A stretch of 10,962 bases of DNA, taken from positions 1-10,962 of the forward strand of contig JAUWSD010000019.1 in the NCBI GenBank assembly GCA_030610225.1, given 5' to 3'. Every line of letters starts with the position of its first letter. The stretch's first letter is position 1. This DNA comes from Chloroflexota bacterium (GTDB taxonomy: Bacteria; Chloroflexota; Anaerolineae; Anaerolineales; UBA11579). The position numbers and the translations under genes are program-made. Of the stretch, positions 7,089-10,962 are shown in pieces. The notes under the pieces are model-generated. The model was not told the origin of the DNA. It made no database searches and saw only the letters and a program-made list of their open reading frames with translations.

Positions 7089-8213
7089 CTATAATTCTCT
7101 ACGATAGATACGATGAGCTTTGTACCATGTCACACCCATCGATTCATTGTCTGAGAAACTCTTATAGTTAAATTCGCTGACAAAGACTGCATCAGCATAT
7201 TCGTACTTTGATTCAACCAATGTTTTTGCCAGTTCATGATACAGGATCGCATTTGCTCCCAATCCCTGAAATTCCGGAAGTATCCCAACACCATTCACGT
7301 TGATCCATTTGGTGATCTTCTTTTCTATCAAAATATTCAATATCCCCCAAAGCCCCATCCGCCCTCCGGATCTTTTGATTCCCTTTGTAATATCCGGATA
7401 AGTGAAAAGGAATCCTATAATCTGGTCATCCTTCATCACAAGTTTCATTAGTTTGGGATCAGACAGGAATATCAATTCTTTGGCCGCCTGCATGAATTGT
7501 TCATCAGTCAGGATCCGCTGCCCTTCTGATGCGAATGCTGCCTGGTGAACGTTCTTAATATCTTCAGCAACATCCCAAAGCTCTTTCTTTGATTTAAATT
7601 GTTTGATATGAAAACCACGCCGCTTTTTTATCATCTCTGCAATGCGCACAACTCTTTCCGGGGGCTTTCCCACTTGCTTAATATCCACAAAACCAGAAAG
7701 CATATCATGGTCTTTTTCAAACCCAACTCTTTCAATTAATTCAGGATAATAATCAAGGTTATAGGAAACATTAACTGCAGGTCTATGCTCAAAACCTTTT
7801 ACAAGAATCCCAGAAGAATCACCTTCGATCAAACTTTTAGGTCCTTCGACATAAGTTAGCCCCTGCTTCCTGCACCAATCAAAAGCCATATCAAACAATA
7901 GCTTCACAGCTTCTTTATCGTTATATGCTTCAAACCAATTGAATTGGCCTTTTGTATCGTTCAACTCATTGTTGATGCGTATATTGTTCATCACCCCCAC
8001 TCTCGCCACTATCTTCCCATCCTTTTCAACCACAAAGAATGCAGCATCTCCACCCGATTTGTAAAAGGAATGCTTATCCCGATCAAGTTGTTTCTTAGCT
8101 CCAGAGATAAAAGGCGGCACCCAAAGTTTGTTCCCCTTGTAAATTTTGTATGGAAATTTAATCCACTTTCGAATATCTTTCTTTGATGATTGATCAATTT
8201 GACGTACTTGCAT
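7089..8213 (-). CDS. BcerS/YghO-like GNAT-fold N-acyltransferase
   Basis: The 374-residue protein belongs, as I recognise it, to the YghO/BcerS-like family of GNAT-fold proteins. One member is the bacterial ceramide synthase of Caulobacter, which N-acylates a sphingoid base with acyl-CoA. Visible family marks are the N-terminal YKGNKLWVPP (25-34), YYPELIERVGF (155-165) and a C-terminal GNAT acyl-CoA-binding turn GILPEFQGLGAN (310-321). It has no signal peptide and no clear membrane helix. I chose ATG 8213 because GAGGAG sits five bases upstream; the frame is open to an earlier ATG at 8258 but that has no SD. It follows the oxoamine synthase by 130 bases containing a terminator, and precedes the GPH transporter by 29 bases. 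N-acyl transfer is inferred from family and neighbours. The family contains many uncharacterised proteins, so other amine acceptors are possible. Confidence 0.75.
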   Translation of the reverse strand: MQVRQIDQSSKKDIRKWIKFPYKIYKGNKLWVPPFISGAKKQLDRDKHSFYKSGGDAAFFVVEKDGKIVARVGVMNNIRINNELNDTKGQFNWFEAYNDKEAVKLLFDMAFDWCRKQGLTYVEGPKSLIEGDSSGILVKGFEHRPAVNVSYNLDYYPELIERVGFEKDHDMLSGFVDIKQVGKPPERVVRIAEMIKKRRGFHIKQFKSKKELWDVAEDIKNVHQAAFASEGQRILTDEQFMQAAKELIFLSDPKLMKLVMKDDQIIGFLFTYPDITKGIKRSGGRMGLWGILNILIEKKITKWINVNGVGILPEFQGLGANAILYHELAKTLVESKYEYADAVFVSEFNYKSFSDNESMGVTWYKAHRIYRREL

Positions 8214-8218
8214 CTCTT

Positions 8219-8224
8219 CTCCTC
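8219..8224 (-). promoter_or_regulatory. Shine-Dalgarno site deciding the acyltransferase start
   Basis: GAGGAG on the minus strand, five bases before ATG 8213. It rules out the upstream in-frame ATG at 8258, whose first 15 codons would read through this site. Confidence 0.75.
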
Positions 8225-8298
8225 GAATTTTCAAAGAATTCCATAAAAAGGAACACATCTAATTAAATTTAGTTATTTATTCCAAATATTAATTTAAC

Positions 8299-8332
8299 AA
8301 AAAAGAGGTTGGAAATCTCTATCCCAACCTCT
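8299..8332 (-). terminator. Intrinsic terminator after the oxoamine synthase
   Basis: On the minus strand a perfect 9-bp stem (AGAGGTTGG / CCAACCTCT, positions 8332-8324 and 8312-8304) with an 11-base loop is followed by a run of T residues, then TTAAATT. It begins 11 bases after the synthase stop codon. The 85 bases between it and the acyltransferase SD are AT-rich and probably hold that gene's own promoter, though no convincing -35/-10 pair stands out. Confidence 0.75.
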
Positions 8333-8343
8333 CAATTTCTTTC

Positions 8344-9549
8344 TTAGATCACACCAAGTTTCTTCCCGGCGTCCCCGATCACTGCCATAGCTTTAGCAAT
8401 ATCATCACTCTCATGTGCTGATGTCACTGTTGCACGCAGTCGGGCAAGCCCTTCTCCAACAGCTGGAGATACAACTGGTAAAACAAAGAAGCCGCGCTTA
8501 TGAGCTTCGCGCGTCATTGCATAAGCCACTTCATCCGCACCGCAGATAACTGGCACAACAGCAGTTTCTGTCTGGAGAGTATCAAACCCCAAAGCTTTGA
8601 TCCCATTAATGAATTGATCTGCATTCTTTCTTAGTTTCTCAATTCTCCACGGCTCATCCAAAATAACTTTGAATGCTTCATTTGATGCAGCTGCCTGGGC
8701 TGGTGGAACTGCGGCAGAGAAAATGTATGCTCTGCTGGCATGGCGGAAATAATTGATCAATTCTTTATTAGCAGCTACATATCCACCTACAGATGGAATG
8801 GTCTTGCTCATTGTACCCATTTTGATATCAATAGTGTCATAAGGCATTCCAAAATGCTCTTCAATTCCTGTGCCAGTTTCACCGAGCACACCAACCGAGT
8901 GGGCTTCGTCTATCATAAGCCAGGCATTATATTTTTTGCATAGTTCTGATACTTTAGGAAGGTCGATCACATCACCATCCATACTGAACACTGAATCCGC
9001 AATAACCAACTTTGCTGCATTACCAGCTTGCTGCAATCTTACTTCAAGGTGATCCATATCATTGTGATTAAATCTGGTAAATTTTGCTCCAGACATATGA
9101 CAGCCATCAACAATACTGGCGTGATTCAATTTATCGGATATAACCCAGTCACCTTTTCTAACTAAAGCTGAAACGACTGTCAGGTTGGTCACATAACCTG
9201 ATGAATAACTGATAGCTGCTTCTGTGTGCTTGAAGTTAGCAATTGTTTCTTCCAATTCCTCATGAAGATCCAATGTTCCTGCAAGCAAACGCACACCGTG
9301 CGTCCCTGTTCCATATTTCTCTACTGCTTTAATAGCCGCTTCATTTATCCGCTCATGCCCGATCAGACCGAGGTAACTGTAAGAAGCATACATGCCCATC
9401 TCGCGTCCCCCGACAAGCACCTTGGATCCGCCCAAAAACTCAGTTATTGGCAGATTCAAATAATAAAGATCATTTTCCTGATAATTTCTAACTCTCTCAT
9501 TCATAGCCATTGCTCTTTTTGCTATGGCATCATTGTATTTTAAACTCAT
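8344..9549 (-). CDS. Alpha-oxoamine synthase (PLP-dependent), serine-palmitoyltransferase-like
   Basis: This cytosolic fold-type-I PLP enzyme condenses an amino acid with an acyl-CoA and loses CO2 (or, in KBL, works on 2-amino-3-ketobutyrate). The 401-residue product shows THGVRLLAGTLDLHEELE (83-100), the PLP-stacking histidine H143 in LNHAS, D214 and H217 in DEAHSVG, the Schiff-base lysine K249 in GTMSKTIPSVGGY, RAYIFSA (273-279) and carboxylate-binding arginine candidates in ARLR (369-372). The SK[TS]-x3-[VI]GG[FY] and R-x-YIF-[ST]-A forms resemble bacterial serine palmitoyltransferase more than KBL or BioF, while the tail KKLGVI is KBL-like. The start at 9549 is set by AGGAG nine bases upstream; an ATG at 9570 lacks an SD. 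It follows ligA by 50 bases and precedes a BcerS-like acyltransferase. No tdh or biotin gene is near. Family certain; serine palmitoyltransferase is the best guess, KBL the main alternative. Confidence 0.85.
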   Translation of the reverse strand: MSLKYNDAIAKRAMAMNERVRNYQENDLYYLNLPITEFLGGSKVLVGGREMGMYASYSYLGLIGHERINEAAIKAVEKYGTGTHGVRLLAGTLDLHEELEETIANFKHTEAAISYSSGYVTNLTVVSALVRKGDWVISDKLNHASIVDGCHMSGAKFTRFNHNDMDHLEVRLQQAGNAAKLVIADSVFSMDGDVIDLPKVSELCKKYNAWLMIDEAHSVGVLGETGTGIEEHFGMPYDTIDIKMGTMSKTIPSVGGYVAANKELINYFRHASRAYIFSAAVPPAQAAASNEAFKVILDEPWRIEKLRKNADQFINGIKALGFDTLQTETAVVPVICGADEVAYAMTREAHKRGFFVLPVVSPAVGEGLARLRATVTSAHESDDIAKAMAVIGDAGKKLGVI

Positions 9550-9558
9550 AAACTGGTA

Positions 9559-9563
9559 CTCCT
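9559..9563 (-). promoter_or_regulatory. Shine-Dalgarno site deciding the oxoamine synthase start
   Basis: AGGAG (within AGAGGAG) on the minus strand, nine bases before ATG 9549. It lies inside the 7-codon extension from ATG 9570, which has no SD of its own, so the downstream ATG is preferred. Confidence 0.7.
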
Positions 9564-9568
9564 CTTTC

Positions 9569-9588
9569 ATTATTGCTAACTCAATAAT
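9569..9588. repeat. Inverted repeat between ligA and the oxoamine synthase
   Basis: A perfect 7-bp inverted repeat, ATTATTG / CAATAAT with a 6-base spacer, sits in the 50-base ligA-synthase gap just before the SD. It is not followed by a T-run on the minus strand, so it is not a normal terminator. It could be a weak RNA hairpin or an operator, or chance in AT-rich DNA. Confidence 0.35.
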
Positions 9589-9599
9589 TTCGAACTATT

Positions 9600-10962
9600 T
9601 TACCTTAGCTGGTCAGATTCTGGTAATAATAACAACTCATCCACATTTATAATTTTCGTTCCCAGACTCTGCGCTTTCTGTAATTTTGAGCCAGCATTCT
9701 CACCTAAAACCAGGTAGGAAGTATTTTTGCTGATCGATGAAGTGACCTTGCCGCCTCGAGAACTAATAAACTCTCTTATTTCATTCCTCGTATAACCTTC
9801 CAGTGTTCCGGTGATCACGAATGTGAGACCCTCGAATTCATTTGATCCCAATTCCTGAGCCTTTTCCTGAACAGGCCACATACCAACATATTTTAATTCA
9901 TTCAAAAGACTGATATTTGCTTCATCTGCAAACCATGAAACGACTTCTTCAGCAATATTCGGACCAAATCCTTCCAACGATTCTATATCTTCCTGCTTTG
10001 CTTTAGATAAACTCTCAAGATCAAGAAAAGTTTCGGCGAGATCTGTTGAGGCAACTTCTCCTACCCCTTTGATCCCAAGCGCAAAGATCAACTTATCAAG
10101 AGTCTGATTCTTTGATGCCTCAATTGCTTCCAGCAGATTATCAACTTTCTTCTCTGCAAAACCTTCGAGTTCAATGATCTCTTCCCGATCAAGTTTATAA
10201 AGATCAGACACATCTTTTACAAATCCTTCTTTCACCAGTACATCAACGATCTTTACCCCAAGCCCAACAATATCCAAAGTCTCTCTGGACACGAAATGTG
10301 CAATTTGACGTTTAACTTTCTCTGGGCACTCGGGGTTATTGCAATACAGGGCAACTTCACCTTCTATTCGAGATACCGGCTCTTTACACTCAGGGCAAAA
10401 TATTGGTGGCATAAATTCTTGTTCATTGCCTTTTCGTGCATCCAGTATCGGACCGATCACATAAGGTATCACATCCCCCGCTCTCTTCACTCTCACCCGA
10501 TCACCAACCCTGATATCCTTCTCAGCGATAAAATCAAAATTGTGCAGGGTTGCCTGGCTGACAGTAACGCCGCCGATCATACTCGGTTCAAGGACTGCAA
10601 ATGGCGTCAGAACTCCTGTACGCCCTACTTTCACACCAATTTCAAGAAGTTTTGTCGTCACTTCCTGGGCCGGGAATTTAAAAGCGATCGCACCACGCGG
10701 GTCTTTGCCAACGATTCCTAGATCATCTGATAAATCCAATTCATTTATCTTTACGACAACTCCATCAATTTCAAAAGTTAATTTATCTCTTTTTTCGATC
10801 CATGCTTCACATTTAGCTGCTGCTTCCTCAATATTCCCAGCGAACTCGCTATCTTCCGGAACTGGAAAACCTAAGCCCTTCAAATATTCCAATCTTTCTA
10901 CTTGCGTATTCGGAATAGGATCACTGCTTTGCAGGATCGTATAGCAAAGAATTCGTAAAGGC
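9600..10962 (-). CDS. ligA: NAD-dependent DNA ligase LigA, 5' part beyond the window
   Basis: LigA seals nicks in DNA during replication and repair using NAD+. The window holds roughly the last 453 residues; the gene continues past the right edge, so the NTase N-terminus with the KxDG adenylation lysine is not seen. Visible in order are the end of the adenylation domain with EIDGVVVKI and AIAFKFPAQE, the OB fold with VGRTGVLTPFA and ATLHNFDF, and RVKRAGDVIP. A four-cysteine zinc finger (CPEC and CNNPEC, codons between 10397 and 10326) follows, then helix-hairpin-helix repeats with the GIKGVGEV and LEGFGPNIAEE turns, and a C-terminal BRCT domain (FVITGTLEGYTRNEI to about residue 445). The TAA stop is at 9602-9600. 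No truncation is seen within the window. The oxoamine synthase follows 50 bases later and may be co-transcribed. Identity is certain. Confidence 0.99.
   Translation of the reverse strand, partial: PLRILCYTILQSSDPIPNTQVERLEYLKGLGFPVPEDSEFAGNIEEAAAKCEAWIEKRDKLTFEIDGVVVKINELDLSDDLGIVGKDPRGAIAFKFPAQEVTTKLLEIGVKVGRTGVLTPFAVLEPSMIGGVTVSQATLHNFDFIAEKDIRVGDRVRVKRAGDVIPYVIGPILDARKGNEQEFMPPIFCPECKEPVSRIEGEVALYCNNPECPEKVKRQIAHFVSRETLDIVGLGVKIVDVLVKEGFVKDVSDLYKLDREEIIELEGFAEKKVDNLLEAIEASKNQTLDKLIFALGIKGVGEVASTDLAETFLDLESLSKAKQEDIESLEGFGPNIAEEVVSWFADEANISLLNELKYVGMWPVQEKAQELGSNEFEGLTFVITGTLEGYTRNEIREFISSRGGKVTSSISKNTSYLVLGENAGSKLQKAQSLGTKIINVDELLLLPESDQLR

Noticed and set aside
8214..8258. Upstream in-frame ATG extending the acyltransferase by 15 residues
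   Set aside because: It has no SD, the extra residues (MCSFLWNSLK...) do not match the family, and a good SD precedes the ATG at 8213.
9550..9570. Upstream in-frame ATG extending the oxoamine synthase by 7 residues
   Set aside because: The 7-codon extension contains the AGGAG that serves the ATG at 9549, and the first ATG has no SD.
10890..10892. Apparent ligA start at a TTG
   Set aside because: The reading frame continues upstream to the window edge with clear LigA sequence (PLRILCYTI), so this TTG is an internal leucine codon and the gene is cut by the window.

Overview
This 10,962-base window is ordinary, densely coded bacterial chromosome: nine protein genes, no RNA genes, no mobile element and no CRISPR array. 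I estimate GC at about 40 %. Most genes carry clear Shine-Dalgarno sites. The phylum cannot be fixed from sequence alone. The mycoredoxin-like glutaredoxin, the style of the GPH transporter and an apparently leaderless gene would fit a Chloroflexota (Anaerolineae-like) bacterium, but this is a low-confidence guess.

Left block (1-4183, all minus strand): cydA, then cydB, then cydD, the last running off the left edge. Together these encode the two core subunits of a short-Q-loop cytochrome bd quinol oxidase and one half of the CydDC ABC exporter needed to assemble it. cydA and cydB are tightly coupled. An intrinsic terminator lies between cydB and cydD. The last ~70 residues of cydD in the window do not look like a normal CydD C-terminus and coincide with a sharp drop in GC.

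Middle block (4307-5669, plus strand): a zinc-dependent histone-deacetylase-family amidohydrolase followed by a small monothiol glutaredoxin-like protein. They are divergent from cydA across a 123-base AT-rich regulatory gap.

Right block (5716-10962, all minus strand, transcribed right to left): ligA (its 5' part lies beyond the window), an alpha-oxoamine synthase with serine-palmitoyltransferase-like active-site motifs, a terminator, a BcerS/YghO-family N-acyltransferase, and a GPH-family MFS transporter. The synthase and acyltransferase together resemble the first and N-acylation steps of bacterial ceramide synthesis. This possible sphingolipid (or other N-acyl lipid) module is the most interesting hypothesis in the window. 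No intergenic stretch exceeds 300 bases; the longest is about 130.
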